From Deltaproteobacteria bacterium (GTDB lineage: Bacteria > Myxococcota_A > Polyangia > Nannocystales > Nannocystaceae): a stretch of 64,000 nucleotides of DNA. The notes beneath the pieces are model-generated. The model was not told the DNA's origin, searched no databases, and saw nothing but the letters and a program-made list of their open reading frames with translations. Positions within the stretch are counted from its first letter, which is position 1. Each line of letters starts with the position of its first letter. A program made the translations under genes and the position numbers. Below, one piece after another: positions 1-9,418 of this stretch. The stretch spans positions 2,170,001 to 2,234,000 of the forward strand of contig JADJEE010000002.1 in NCBI GenBank assembly GCA_016709225.1, given 5' to 3'.

Positions 1-2
1 TC

Positions 3-896
3 ATGGCCACGCGCGGTCAGTACCCGGCCGCGCGTCGCTATCTCGACGAGGCGCTCGGGCTGTACCGTGACCGTTTCGGCAGCGATCACCCCGACCTGTT
101 GCGCATCGAAGCCAACCTCGGCGCCGTCGATCTCTTCGAGGGCCACGTGCCCGAATCACTCGCGCGCCTGCAGGACGTCGCCGATCGTCAAGAGCGCATC
201 CTCGGGCCCGAGCACCCCGAGTTCGCCAACACCCTCAACAACCTCGCGAACGCGCTGCGCCAGGCAGGCCGGCCCGACGAGGCCATCGCGCTGCACCGCC
301 GCGTGCTGGCCATCCGTGAGCACGTGCAGGGCTCCCGCTCCGCCGCCGTCGCGCAGACCCTCGACAACCTCTCGATCGCGCTGCGACGCAAGGGCGAACT
401 CGCGGAGTCCCGTTCGACACACGAGCGGGCCAAGGCGATCCGAGAAGAGGTGCTACCGCCGGATCATCCCGACCGGGCCGCGAGCGCCCTCAGTGAGGCC
501 GAGCTGTGCGCCGCCGAGCGGAACTGGGTCTGCGCCATGCCGGCGTTCGAGCGGGCGCTGACGTTGCGGCGAAAGATCCTCGGGCCGAACCACGTCATGG
601 TGGTGTCGACGTTGTCGGCACGCGCCGACGCGCGCATCGAGCAGGGCGACACCAAGGGTGCGATCGATGACCTCGAGCAGGCCGTCGCCAGCGGGGTCGC
701 CGGTGGCGTCAGCCCGCGCGTGGTCGGGTTGGTTCGCTTCCAGCTGGCCAAGCTCGTCGGCGACCCCGCCCGGGCGCGCCAGCTCGCCGAGCAAGCACGC
801 GAAGCCTACGCCGCGCTCGAGGTCCACGACCGCGTGGCCGAGATCGACGCATGGCTGTCGGCCCATGCGAGCGCAGCCCCGCGCCGCAGCCACTGA
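3..896 (+). CDS. TPR protein, C-terminal part (probably the tail of a kinase-TPR protein)
   Basis: The reading frame is open at the left edge, so this is the C-terminal part of a longer protein. It holds tandem tetratricopeptide repeats of the NB-ARC/kinesin-light-chain-like type, with units such as LGPEHPEFANTLNNLANALR followed by DEAIALHRRVLAIRE. The last 60 residues (QLAKLVGD...AREAYAAL...IDAWLSAH) resemble the ending of the complete kinase-TPR protein at 39127-42117 in this window. From that similarity I infer it is the tail of a fourth Ser/Thr kinase of the same architecture, whose kinase domain lies outside the window. TPRs serve as protein-binding scaffolds. No kinase residues are visible here, so the assignment beyond TPR is inference. 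The ATG at position 3 is probably internal. Confidence 0.8.
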   Translation: MATRGQYPAARRYLDEALGLYRDRFGSDHPDLLRIEANLGAVDLFEGHVPESLARLQDVADRQERILGPEHPEFANTLNNLANALRQAGRPDEAIALHRRVLAIREHVQGSRSAAVAQTLDNLSIALRRKGELAESRSTHERAKAIREEVLPPDHPDRAASALSEAELCAAERNWVCAMPAFERALTLRRKILGPNHVMVVSTLSARADARIEQGDTKGAIDDLEQAVASGVAGGVSPRVVGLVRFQLAKLVGDPARARQLAEQAREAYAALEVHDRVAEIDAWLSAHASAAPRRSH

Positions 897-1018
897 TCGA
901 ACGGCCATCGGGGCGGTTCCCCGCGAAGGACCGGCTCGGGGCCCTGCGAAGGAGCGATCCGCCGTCGTACACTCGCTGCCGCCGCGCGAGACGACAACGC
1001 CGGCGGAGTAGCACTGCG

Positions 1019-3487
1019 ATGAAAGTGAAGCAGGACGCGGCGTACCGTGCGTACATCTCTGGCCTCGAGCGCACCGAGGCGGTGCGCATCAAGGATGTCC
1101 GCGAGCAACCCGTCGTCGTCGGCGGGCGCACCACCATCCGCATGTTCGTCGGCGAAGGCGATCGCGGCCACCCGCGCATGCTGACCGCGATGCCGCCCGC
1201 GACCGACGCGAATCCCCCCGCGCTGGAGTTCGATCCGCCGACGATCCCGACGAACGTCGACGAGCTCCGCGCTGCGCTCACGCAGGTGCTCGGCAAGCAC
1301 CGCAAGGCGCTCGACCCCGAAGCGCTGCGGGGCCTGCCGGAGGAGGGCCGCCGCTACGCACGCAACAGCATCATCGCGCAGCGACGCCTGCAGTTCTTCG
1401 CCAACGCCCGCAGTGCGCTGGCGGCGTGGGTGAAGGCGCGCAAGTTCCCCCGCAACCAACAAGGCGCCGGTCTGCGTGCGATCCGCGAGCTCGAGGACGC
1501 CAGCTTCGTGGGCGTGATCGAGTTCGACGACGAGGACACCGATACCTACCACTCGTACAACCACGATGCGGCCTTCGTGCACTACCTCGAGCAGATGCTC
1601 GCGGGGCTTCCGCTCGACGGCACGCCCGCGATGGCGGTGCTGTCGCCGGCGTCACAGGAGTCGGTGCGCCGCCAACGAGCGCAGGCGACCGCCCACCTCG
1701 ACGCGATCATGCGCTCGAAGTACGTCTTCGAGCCTGCGCTCGATGAGCGCGACGTCGAGCAGGGAGTCGGTGCGCTGCTCATCGACCGAGAGACCCGGAT
1801 GATCGCGTCGGTGGTGCCCGCTGGCGATCCTCTGGTGCCGGAGTACGAGGTGCTGCGCGTCGACCCGGCCTCGCGCCATCGCCACGCCGGCGCCTGGATC
1901 TACCGCGATGGCGACACCCTGCGCCTGCAGGACGGGACCAAGGTCAGCGTCGACGACGACCTCGTCCGCAGCGCCAAGCGTGATGCGGAGCAGCTGACCT
2001 TCATGCGCGCACCGAAGGACAAGCGTTTGCGGCGGGACGTCGCGCTCGACTGGGACGGCGACGGCATCGTCTCCACCGAGCCCATCGAGTGGGTGTCGTG
2101 GGCCGGCCACTGCGACGTCAAGGGCGTGATGGAAGCGCTCGGCCTCGCGCTGCGCGAGCAGCCCACGCTCAGCGAGTACCGCGCCGACACCGGCGCCACC
2201 GAGACCTACGACCGCAGTCTCCTGCTGGAGATGGTCGCCAGCGTGATCGAGCTCGGCTCCGACTACCGATCACTCGACGGCACCGACGAGGGGCAGACCG
2301 GCGAGAGTTGGTTCGGCGGCGCACGCAACGACAGTCGCAGCGATCAGCTCGCGTTCGCGACCAAGACCGGACGCGCCTTCACGTGGCCACCGCGCAGCCG
2401 CGGCGACGCGTTCGAGGTCGTCGGCCTGCAGCTCGACGGCACCAAGGTGCGCGACCTGGACGGCGCGTTCGGTCGCTTCCTGCCCGACCTCGCCAAGGTC
2501 GACTTCGCCGACAATCCCCGCTTCGTGCGCACGCGCGACGGCGATGCCAACGAGATCGACGTCACCGACGGCGTCATCCAGGCCGAGATCGATCTCTACC
2601 AGCTCGATCGGACCGGTGAGATCGAGCGGGTCCGCAAGCGCATCACCCTCGACCTGCGGGCCGGCGCGAAGGGCCCCGAAGACGGCATGTTCCTGCTGGG
2701 GTCGCAGGTCGCCGACGCCGGCGAGCGGCGCATCACGAAGGTGTTCTACGACCCGCGCGACCGTAGCATCGTCAAGCGCGACGAGTGGGCCGAGCACAGC
2801 GGCCGTCGCGTGCGCGTGCGGATCTCCGCCGACGAGCACCGCGTGGCGCTGGCGGCCAAGCGCAACGTGACGCTGACGCGAGAGGCCCGCTACGACGATC
2901 CCGGCATGTACCAGACGCTGCTCGATCATGCGCTGCGCAAGGGCCAGCCGATCTGCGCCGACACCGACGAACGCGCGCCGGTGTGGAACGGCATGGTCAC
3001 GCGCCTCGAGGTCGAGCGGGTCGCCATCAACGACGCTGCCGGCGTCGAGCAGTGGCGGATCACGATCGACGCTCGGTTCGGTCAGGCCCAGCTCGAGTAC
3101 CTCATGCGGCGCGGCGACGACGGCGAGCCCGCGGCGTGGTGCCCGGTACGGCGGGCCAACGCGCAGCTGGGCTGGCCCGATTTCCTGTGGCAGGACCTGC
3201 CCGACATCGCCAGCAAGGCACTGGTCGACGGCCGCTGGATGGTGAACACCACCATGTTCGACCGCGGCATGATCACCGTCGAGCGCGATCGATCCGTCGA
3301 AGGTGGCTTCTACGTCCACGACGATCACGTGAAGAACGTCTACGAGCTCGTGTGGTGCACGCTCTCCGGTCACCACTGGACCATCATCCACGACGGCAAG
3401 CGCCATGGCTTCACCGACAAGCGCGCGTGGACGGACGCTCGCAAGGAGCTGGAGCGTCTACGCAAGGCGCTCGCGTTCGCCGAGTGA
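1019..3487 (+). CDS. Large soluble protein, possibly transglutaminase-like (TGase elicitor type)
   Basis: This encodes 822 residues with no signal peptide or membrane segment. I chose the ATG at 1019 (MKVKQDAAYRAYIS); the frame stays open upstream to 851, but that would overlap the preceding gene. A tryptophan-rich stretch near residues 358-372 contains W-A-G-H-C-D, with Cys365, resembling the W-x-G-x-C nucleophile motif of the Phytophthora TGase-elicitor family. Several His/Asp-containing segments that could complete a triad lie downstream, including a GHHWTIIHDGKRHGF segment near the C-terminus. The middle carries acidic DxDxDG and DGDxN segments that could bind calcium. Family membership is my inference from one motif and could be wrong. 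It stands alone on the plus strand. A TACACT hexamer about 45 bases upstream may be part of its promoter. Confidence 0.7.
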   Translation: MKVKQDAAYRAYISGLERTEAVRIKDVREQPVVVGGRTTIRMFVGEGDRGHPRMLTAMPPATDANPPALEFDPPTIPTNVDELRAALTQVLGKHRKALDPEALRGLPEEGRRYARNSIIAQRRLQFFANARSALAAWVKARKFPRNQQGAGLRAIRELEDASFVGVIEFDDEDTDTYHSYNHDAAFVHYLEQMLAGLPLDGTPAMAVLSPASQESVRRQRAQATAHLDAIMRSKYVFEPALDERDVEQGVGALLIDRETRMIASVVPAGDPLVPEYEVLRVDPASRHRHAGAWIYRDGDTLRLQDGTKVSVDDDLVRSAKRDAEQLTFMRAPKDKRLRRDVALDWDGDGIVSTEPIEWVSWAGHCDVKGVMEALGLALREQPTLSEYRADTGATETYDRSLLLEMVASVIELGSDYRSLDGTDEGQTGESWFGGARNDSRSDQLAFATKTGRAFTWPPRSRGDAFEVVGLQLDGTKVRDLDGAFGRFLPDLAKVDFADNPRFVRTRDGDANEIDVTDGVIQAEIDLYQLDRTGEIERVRKRITLDLRAGAKGPEDGMFLLGSQVADAGERRITKVFYDPRDRSIVKRDEWAEHSGRRVRVRISADEHRVALAAKRNVTLTREARYDDPGMYQTLLDHALRKGQPICADTDERAPVWNGMVTRLEVERVAINDAAGVEQWRITIDARFGQAQLEYLMRRGDDGEPAAWCPVRRANAQLGWPDFLWQDLPDIASKALVDGRWMVNTTMFDRGMITVERDRSVEGGFYVHDDHVKNVYELVWCTLSGHHWTIIHDGKRHGFTDKRAWTDARKELERLRKALAFAE

Positions 3488-3722
3488 CGCCGGTGGCCGG
3501 CGCGGCGTGGCTCGCCCGACGCCGTCGGTCGAATGACCGACGCGCGCGAGGGGCCACGCACGCGATGCAACGTACGGCACCGCCGCGGCATCGCCTGCTC
3601 GCATTCCGGGAGCCCTGACGAAGCAAATCACGCACGAGGATGCGCGGTTGGTGTTGTCGGCGACGAACAAACCTTTGGCGGGCATCCGCCGCATCGTGCG
3701 ATACCGGAGCAGGGGATCCGCG

Positions 3723-5393
3723 ATGGCACGAACAGCACGTCCGAGCGCAGCCGCGATCGCGCTCGCGATCACCTCCATCGCGAGCGTCGGGTGCTACGCC
3801 GGCATCGCGAACCCGGCCGGGGCGGGCGATGCCGCGGGAACTGCCGACGACGCCGGCGCCGACGCGGGCACCGACGACAGCGCCACCGGTGGAGAGCCGG
3901 GCTGCGAGGCCGCCGTTCCTCGCTTTGCCGCCCGCGTGCCCGACCGCCACGTGGCCAACGCCGTCGCGAGTCTCCTGGGTGTCGCGCGTCCGGAACTCGC
4001 GACGATCCCCGGCGACGCGGAACGCTTCGTGCCCGACCAGCCGTCCGCGGTGACCGGTGCGGTCGCGAGCAAGTTCCAGGTCATGGCCGAGGCCGCTGCC
4101 GCGGAGGCCACAGTCGCGGGTGCGCCGTGGACCGCCTGCGAGGGCGAGCTCTCGGCCTGTGCCGACGCCAATCTCGACGAGCTGGCTTCGCGCGCGTTCC
4201 GTCGCGCGGCCACGACCGCGGAGCTCGAGGGTCTGCACGCGGTCTACGACGAGGGCGTGAGCATCGGCGGCGACCATGCCTCGGGCATGCGGCTGGCAAT
4301 CGAGGCCATCTTGCAGTCGCCGTCGTTCCTCTACGAGATCGAGGCACCGGCCACGCAAGGCGATCGCTATGATCTCGACGCCGAGCAATTCGCCGGACGC
4401 CTCGCGCTGTTCCTGACCGACACCGTTGCCGACCACGAGCTGTGGCGAGCCGCCCGTGATGGCGAGCTCGAGTCCGACGAGCAGATCGCGAGTCAGGTCG
4501 ATCGCCTGCTGGCGACGCCGGCCGGCGCGCAGCAGCTCCGCGTCGCGTACGGCCGCTTCTTCGACCTGCACCGCATCTCCGAGCTGACCAAGCACGACGT
4601 CGACTCGGCCCTGTTCGCGGCCATGCGGGTCGAATCCGAGGCGCTGGTCGACACGGTGCTGTCGCGCCCGGGTGGATCGTTGACCGACCTGTTGATGTCG
4701 CGCGAAGCCACCGTCGAGGACGCCGCGCTCGCCGAGCTCTACGGCGTCGCCGTCACACCGGCGGGCCAGACCGTCGAGCTGCCGGCGACCGAGCGCGCCG
4801 GTCTGCTGACGCGCGCGGGCCTGATGGCGCTCGAGTCCAGCGCCGACGAGTCGTCGGTGATCCACCGCGGCCTGCTCGTCACGCGCAATCTCCTGTGCGT
4901 CTCGCCACCGCCGCCCACCGCCGACAACGTCGCGCAGGGCCAGGAGATCAACGGCATGTACGAGACCGAACGCGAGCGCATGTTGGTGCGCGCGAGCACG
5001 AGTCCGTGCGCCGGTTGCCACCGCCTGTTCGATCCGTTGGGGGTCGCGTTCGAGCACTACGATCGCGTGGGCCGCTACCGCGACGAGATCGAGACCTCGA
5101 TGGGGCCGGTGGCGATCGACAGCGCGTGGGACCTCGACCTGGCCGACGTGCAGGCCCACGTCGACGACGCGCTGCAGCTGTCTGCCGAGCTCGCGGCCAG
5201 CGAGACGGTGCACGCGTGCGTGACCGAGAGGTTCGTCGGCTACGCGCTCGGACGCAGCCTCGAGCAGGCCGACCGCTGCGTCATCGAGCCGCTCGCGGCC
5301 GAGTTCGATGCCTCGGGCGGAGACCTCGCGGGCTTGCTCCGCGCCATCGCACTGTGGCCGGGCCTGCGCCAGCGCACCGGAGGTGAGCCATGA
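3723..5393 (+). CDS. PSD/DUF1592-DUF1588-DUF1585 c-type heme lipoprotein
   Basis: This encodes 556 residues. I chose the ATG at 3723 because it follows an AGGGG ribosome site and gives a signal peptide ending in a lipobox (ASVGC); the frame is open upstream to 3648. Domain order follows the Planctomycetes cytochrome families. There is a PSD3-like start, then a DUF1595 block (RAFRRAATTAELE, near 150-215) and a DUF1592 block (FAGRLALFLTDT, near 220-370). After these come DUF1588 (RAGLLTRAGLMAL, near 360-400), a single heme motif CAGCH, and DUF1585 at the C-terminus. The family is thought to be secreted or surface-bound with covalently attached heme, but its reaction is unknown. It overlaps the next gene by ATGA, so the two should be co-translated. 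The acidic Asp/Gly/Ala linker after the lipobox is typical of lipoproteins in this window. Confidence 0.88.
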   Translation: MARTARPSAAAIALAITSIASVGCYAGIANPAGAGDAAGTADDAGADAGTDDSATGGEPGCEAAVPRFAARVPDRHVANAVASLLGVARPELATIPGDAERFVPDQPSAVTGAVASKFQVMAEAAAAEATVAGAPWTACEGELSACADANLDELASRAFRRAATTAELEGLHAVYDEGVSIGGDHASGMRLAIEAILQSPSFLYEIEAPATQGDRYDLDAEQFAGRLALFLTDTVADHELWRAARDGELESDEQIASQVDRLLATPAGAQQLRVAYGRFFDLHRISELTKHDVDSALFAAMRVESEALVDTVLSRPGGSLTDLLMSREATVEDAALAELYGVAVTPAGQTVELPATERAGLLTRAGLMALESSADESSVIHRGLLVTRNLLCVSPPPPTADNVAQGQEINGMYETERERMLVRASTSPCAGCHRLFDPLGVAFEHYDRVGRYRDEIETSMGPVAIDSAWDLDLADVQAHVDDALQLSAELAASETVHACVTERFVGYALGRSLEQADRCVIEPLAAEFDASGGDLAGLLRAIALWPGLRQRTGGEP

Positions 5394-6721
5394 CCGTGAT
5401 TCTCGACGCGCTCCGCAGCTTCCGCCGCGATCGCCGGTGGTTCTTGAAGGTCGCCGGTGGCTCGAGCGTGCTCGCGTACTGGCTCGCCGAATCGATCGGC
5501 CGCGCCGAGATCCCGGCGGGCCCGAAGCGGCTGGTGGTGGTGTCGCGCCCCAACGGATCGATCGACGAGAACTGGCTCGTCGGTGACACCCGCGGGACGA
5601 TCCTGCAGCCGTTCGACGGCGTGTGGGATCGCGCGGTCGCGCTGCGCAACGTGAACGTCGAGGCGACCGTGCAGACCGACGGCGACCCCCACGGTCTCGG
5701 CTCGATCACCCTCATGACCGGTGCGCCGCGCGGTGGCGCGATGCTGCCGGGCAACGACAGCTACTGGAACACGCAGGAGTCCCTCGATCAGCGACTGTCA
5801 CGGGATGCGCCCGCGCTGTCGGGACGACCGATTGGCTCACTGCAGCTCGGCGGTTGGAATGCCGGGCCCGCCGGCGACGAGCCCTCGCGCGCGCTGTCGT
5901 TCCTGGGCGCCGCGAGCCCGCTTTACCCCGAGACGAATCCCACCGCCGCCTTCGATCGGCTGTTCGCCGACCTCGACCCCGACGCGAACGGCCAACCGAG
6001 CGCGCGCGTGCGTGGGCGTCGGAGCGTGCTCGACTTCGTGCGCGGCGATCTCACGCGGGTGCGCGCCCAGGTACCGGCCGAGCGACGGCCGGATCTCGAC
6101 GCCCACGAGGATGCGATTCGCGAGCTCGAGATGCAGCTCGACGGCGTGTTGCCGAGCTGCTCACCGCCGATGCTCCCCGACGGCTTCGGCGACGCCGCCG
6201 GCTCGGCCGATGCGCTCGCGGCGATTGGTGAGGCGATGTTCGCGATCATCGTCGCCGCGTTCCGCTGCGATCTCACCCGCACGGTGACCTTCATGTGGGC
6301 CGGCAACGCGGCGGACAACCATCTGTCACCGGTCAACGGCTCGAACCACCACGATCTCTCGCACCAGAACGACCGCGCCGGCCTGACGACCATCGACCGC
6401 TGGTACTCCGAGCAGACCGCCAAGCTCATCGCCGCCCTCCGCGACGCCGACGATCCCGTGGTCGGTGGCGCGCTGCTCGACAACACGCTCGTGTGGTACG
6501 TCAGCGAGATCGCCCAGGGTGTCGATCACCGCCACACCAACATGCCGTTCGTGCTCTTCGGGGGTGACGGCGTCGGCCTCACCAACCGCGGCATCGTGTT
6601 CGACGGTGGCGGTCGCAACAGCAACGATGTCTGGCGCTCGATCGCCCCGGTGATGGGCATCGCGCTCGACGATCTCGTCGAGCCCTCCACGGGGCCGATC
6701 CCGGGGCTGTTCGACACCTGA
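5390..6721 (+). CDS. DUF1552 family secreted protein
   Basis: This encodes 443 residues. The start ATG overlaps the stop of the upstream DUF1592 gene (ATGA), and the two families pair in the same way elsewhere in this window and in Planctomycetes. The N-terminus (RRDRRWFLKVAGGSSVLAYW) has paired arginines before a hydrophobic stretch, suggesting Tat-type export. The body has the features of DUF1552: an opening PKRLVVVSRPNGSIDENW, a central LDAHEDAIRELEMQLDG helix, and a C-terminal segment with HHDLSHQND, DNTLVWYVSEIAQG and H-T-N-M-P-F. DUF1552 is related to DUF1501 and the alkaline phosphatase/sulfatase fold, but its activity is unknown. The likely role is as the partner of the heme lipoprotein at the cell envelope. 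It converges on the gene at 6734 with a gap of only 12 bases. Confidence 0.88.
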   Translation: MTVILDALRSFRRDRRWFLKVAGGSSVLAYWLAESIGRAEIPAGPKRLVVVSRPNGSIDENWLVGDTRGTILQPFDGVWDRAVALRNVNVEATVQTDGDPHGLGSITLMTGAPRGGAMLPGNDSYWNTQESLDQRLSRDAPALSGRPIGSLQLGGWNAGPAGDEPSRALSFLGAASPLYPETNPTAAFDRLFADLDPDANGQPSARVRGRRSVLDFVRGDLTRVRAQVPAERRPDLDAHEDAIRELEMQLDGVLPSCSPPMLPDGFGDAAGSADALAAIGEAMFAIIVAAFRCDLTRTVTFMWAGNAADNHLSPVNGSNHHDLSHQNDRAGLTTIDRWYSEQTAKLIAALRDADDPVVGGALLDNTLVWYVSEIAQGVDHRHTNMPFVLFGGDGVGLTNRGIVFDGGGRNSNDVWRSIAPVMGIALDDLVEPSTGPIPGLFDT

Positions 6722-6733
6722 CGACGCTCGCGC

Positions 6734-8338
6734 CTACAGATCCAGCGCGCCGTCGAAGACCCCGTAGCCACCCGGGATGAAGAAGTCCGCGCCGGGCTCG
6801 AGCCCGAACGCGCGGATGACCGTCGCCGCGATGTCCTGCGAGGTCGGCGGTCGCACGCTGGTCTCGCCAGACTCCTCGATGAGGCCCACCGGCGCGCCCA
6901 ACGGCGAGCCGACCGCAGCCTCGTCGTAACCACCGAGCATCTGATTGCCGCGCACGCTGCCGCCCACGAGGATGCCGCAGGTGGCGGGATGGTGATCGGT
7001 GCCGTCCTCGCCGCTGCGGGCGAATGTCCGACCGAAGTCGCTGTAGATGTAGACGAGCGTCTCGTCCAGGAGGCTGCCGTTGCCGGAGCTCGCGGGTGTC
7101 AGCTGCATCTCGTTCAACATCTGTCCGATGGCCTCGAACGCGATGCGAAGGTGGCTGGTCTGCGCGCGTGCGCCACCCGAGAAGTGCACGTCGAAGCTGA
7201 AGTTGGTGATGCTGGTGGCGCGCACGGTCAGGCTGGTGACGAGGTCCGACTTGAGCAAGCGCAGCGCGAAGTCGAAATCGGCGCAGGAGCGGATGGGGCC
7301 GCATGAATCCGCCGAGCCGATGCACGCCGTCGCCATCGCGCCGCCGGAGTAGAGCGCGTCGTCGGCGAGATGCTCGAACCCCACGGTGTTGTCGAGCGCG
7401 GTCAGGACGTCGCGCGCGATCGTCTTGCTGACGCCGACGTTCATGTCGTACAGCTGGGCGTACAGCGCATCGCTGCCGCTGCTCGAGGCGCCCTTGCGAG
7501 CGCGGATCGCCGACAGCACCAGGTCATCGGTGCGCGTCAGCGGCAGGGTGCCGTCGGCGGGCTGCCCGTTGCAGTCGAGCGCGGGCACGTTGGTGCGCTC
7601 GCGCAGGCCCGCCCACGCACCGTCGCGGCGATCGGAGATGGTCGACTCGACCATCGCAAGACTCGACAACCCGTACGGCGACGCGGTCGATGGCAGCTCG
7701 CCCGACAACGGCGGCGTGCCGCCGAGGAACGCATTGGGTACCGGCCGGTCGGGGAAGTACGTCGACATGTAATTGGCCACCACCGCCTGCACCGACGGCG
7801 CGCGGAAGGTCGAGCCCGCGACCCCGCACATGCTCGCAACGATGCCGCTGGCATGGGACGCGGTGCCCTGATCGGCGCCGACCAGCACGCACGCTCGCTC
7901 GTACAGGCGGTACTTGGGATCGACCCACGAGTAGCCCCATGGTCGAAAGGTCTGCGTGCCACCGGACAGTGGGTTGCTGCCGGTGGTGTCGGCCGGGTCC
8001 GCGTCGTTCCAGAACACCGGGCCGCAGATCTTCCGCACCGTCGAGGTCGATCCCAGATCGGGCTGGCTGCCGTCGAAGCAGCGCACCATCTGCTTCGAGT
8101 AGCCGAAGGGGTGGATGCCACCCTCGGGCGGGCGGATCAGCTTGTCGATGCCCGCACCGCTGAACGGCGCGAAGATGTGCTCCCAGTTGCAGCCACCGTC
8201 CAGCCAGATGCACAGCAGCTTGGTGGGGCCGTTCGGGCTCGGCCCGGCCTTGGCCGAGCGGATGCCGAAACGCTGCAGCAACGCCAGCTGCAGCGCGCCG
8301 AGCGAGCCCAGGAGGAGGTTTCTGCGGGTGGTCTTCAT
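6734..8338 (-). CDS. DUF1501 family Tat-exported protein
   Basis: This encodes 534 residues. I chose the ATG at 8338 because a GGAG ribosome site lies seven bases upstream; an ATG at 8350 would place that site inside the gene. The N-terminus (MKTTRRNLLLGSLGALQLALL) is a Tat-like signal. The body matches DUF1501/sulfatase-like proteins. It opens with TKLLCIWLDGGCNWEHIF, has a central A-D-Q-G-T-A-S-H-A-S-G segment, and ends in LDETLVYIYSDFGRTFARSGEDGTDHH, where acidic and histidine residues sit at the expected metal-site positions. DUF1501 genes usually accompany DUF1549/PSCyt2 cytochromes, and here they do: it is the last gene of a minus-strand operon after the two heme proteins at 9418-11283 and 8393-9418. 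Its biochemical role is unknown. It probably acts outside the cytoplasmic membrane. Confidence 0.87.
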   Translation of the reverse strand: MKTTRRNLLLGSLGALQLALLQRFGIRSAKAGPSPNGPTKLLCIWLDGGCNWEHIFAPFSGAGIDKLIRPPEGGIHPFGYSKQMVRCFDGSQPDLGSTSTVRKICGPVFWNDADPADTTGSNPLSGGTQTFRPWGYSWVDPKYRLYERACVLVGADQGTASHASGIVASMCGVAGSTFRAPSVQAVVANYMSTYFPDRPVPNAFLGGTPPLSGELPSTASPYGLSSLAMVESTISDRRDGAWAGLRERTNVPALDCNGQPADGTLPLTRTDDLVLSAIRARKGASSSGSDALYAQLYDMNVGVSKTIARDVLTALDNTVGFEHLADDALYSGGAMATACIGSADSCGPIRSCADFDFALRLLKSDLVTSLTVRATSITNFSFDVHFSGGARAQTSHLRIAFEAIGQMLNEMQLTPASSGNGSLLDETLVYIYSDFGRTFARSGEDGTDHHPATCGILVGGSVRGNQMLGGYDEAAVGSPLGAPVGLIEESGETSVRPPTSQDIAATVIRAFGLEPGADFFIPGGYGVFDGALDL

Positions 8339-8392
8339 CGGGTGCTCCATGGTGCGGTAGTGCGGAACCGTGTCGTCGCGCGGCGCAAGGCG

Positions 8393-9418
8393 TCAGTAGA
8401 AGACCCAGTCGGGGTGACGGATGAAGTACGAGCACGTGCCGATCCACGCGGTACGGCTGTCGGCTCCGGTCTCGAGCGGCACGAACAGCTCGTCGAACAC
8501 GCGATCGACCTCCGCGGGCTCGGCCGGCGCGGCATGGAAGTGCAGGAACCACCGCGTGATCACGGCCTTCACCGCGGCCGCGTCGGCGCTTCCGGTCGAG
8601 CTGGTGGCGCCGCCATCGAAGAGCGCGGTGTTGTCGGCTTTGTCGATGGCCATCGCGCACCACCGCTGGGAGACCTGCGCGAGCGTGCCGGCGAAGCTCG
8701 GCGACAGCGTGGGGTCGGCCTTGCGCTGGTACATCGCCGAGCCACCGCCCAGCGAGGCGAAGCGCTCGACCGGCAGCGACTCGAAGGGCGCCGGGATCGC
8801 CTCCGCCGAGCTCATCGGATACTTCTCGTCGCCCTGCGCGGTCTTGTGGGGCACCGAGTAGTTGCTCGCAGGCGAGAAGAAGTCGTCTTCGCCCAGGCCG
8901 AGCTGCTGGTAGAGCGAGCGTTGGATCTCGGGGGCCGACATCCGCGTGATGCGTGGCGCGCTCGCCAGCGGATTCGGGTCCTTCGCGTGGTCCCCGAGCT
9001 CGGTCACCCACGCGCGGATGTCGGCCATGTCGAGCTCGTAGAGCCCCGCGTCCACGAGATCGGCGTAGGTCGGCCCGCCCGGGGGCATCTGCGTGAACGC
9101 GCCGTCACCCTTGCCCTCGAGCAGCTTCACCAGCGGGCTGCCGTCGGGATCGCCAGCGGTGACGACCGCGGGGTCGTAGGCCACCAGCGCCTCGAAGGAC
9201 TCGATCGACGCGAAGTACCCGCGCGCGCCAGTGATATGGCAGCCCTCGCACGCGGGCTTGAGGCCCTCGAAGATGATGAGGTTCTGCTCGCGCTCGTCGG
9301 GCGAGGGGCCGTCTGCGCAGCGGGCCTGCGAGGGCACCGCGCCGGCGTGATCGCAGCCGATGGCGGGCGACGCCAGCACGATCCACGAGATCGCCAGCAG
9401 TGTCGTGTGGCGTGACAT
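8393..9418 (-). CDS. c-type cytochrome-like lipoprotein
   Basis: This encodes 341 residues, beginning with a signal peptide and lipobox (LASPAIGC at residues 15-22). One heme-attachment motif, CEGCH, lies near residue 57 (KPACEGCHITGARGY). It is followed by a methionine-containing MPPGGPTYADL segment that could supply the distal ligand, so the N-terminal third is probably a small cytochrome c domain. The C-terminal two thirds (IQRSLYQQLGLGEDDFF...SPSFAGTLAQVSQRWCAMAID...) resemble no family I can name. The start ATG overlaps the stop of the upstream gene (ATGA), and the DUF1501 gene follows after about 54 bases, so this is the middle gene of a three-gene operon. It is probably an electron-transfer or structural partner of the other two; that is inferred from context. 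Confidence 0.82.
   Translation of the reverse strand: MSRHTTLLAISWIVLASPAIGCDHAGAVPSQARCADGPSPDEREQNLIIFEGLKPACEGCHITGARGYFASIESFEALVAYDPAVVTAGDPDGSPLVKLLEGKGDGAFTQMPPGGPTYADLVDAGLYELDMADIRAWVTELGDHAKDPNPLASAPRITRMSAPEIQRSLYQQLGLGEDDFFSPASNYSVPHKTAQGDEKYPMSSAEAIPAPFESLPVERFASLGGGSAMYQRKADPTLSPSFAGTLAQVSQRWCAMAIDKADNTALFDGGATSSTGSADAAAVKAVITRWFLHFHAAPAEPAEVDRVFDELFVPLETGADSRTAWIGTCSYFIRHPDWVFY

Noticed and set aside
7370..9415. 681-codon plus-strand frame
   Set aside because: It lies opposite the DUF1501 and cytochrome genes, which have clear motifs, signals and ribosome sites; this frame shows no family motif.
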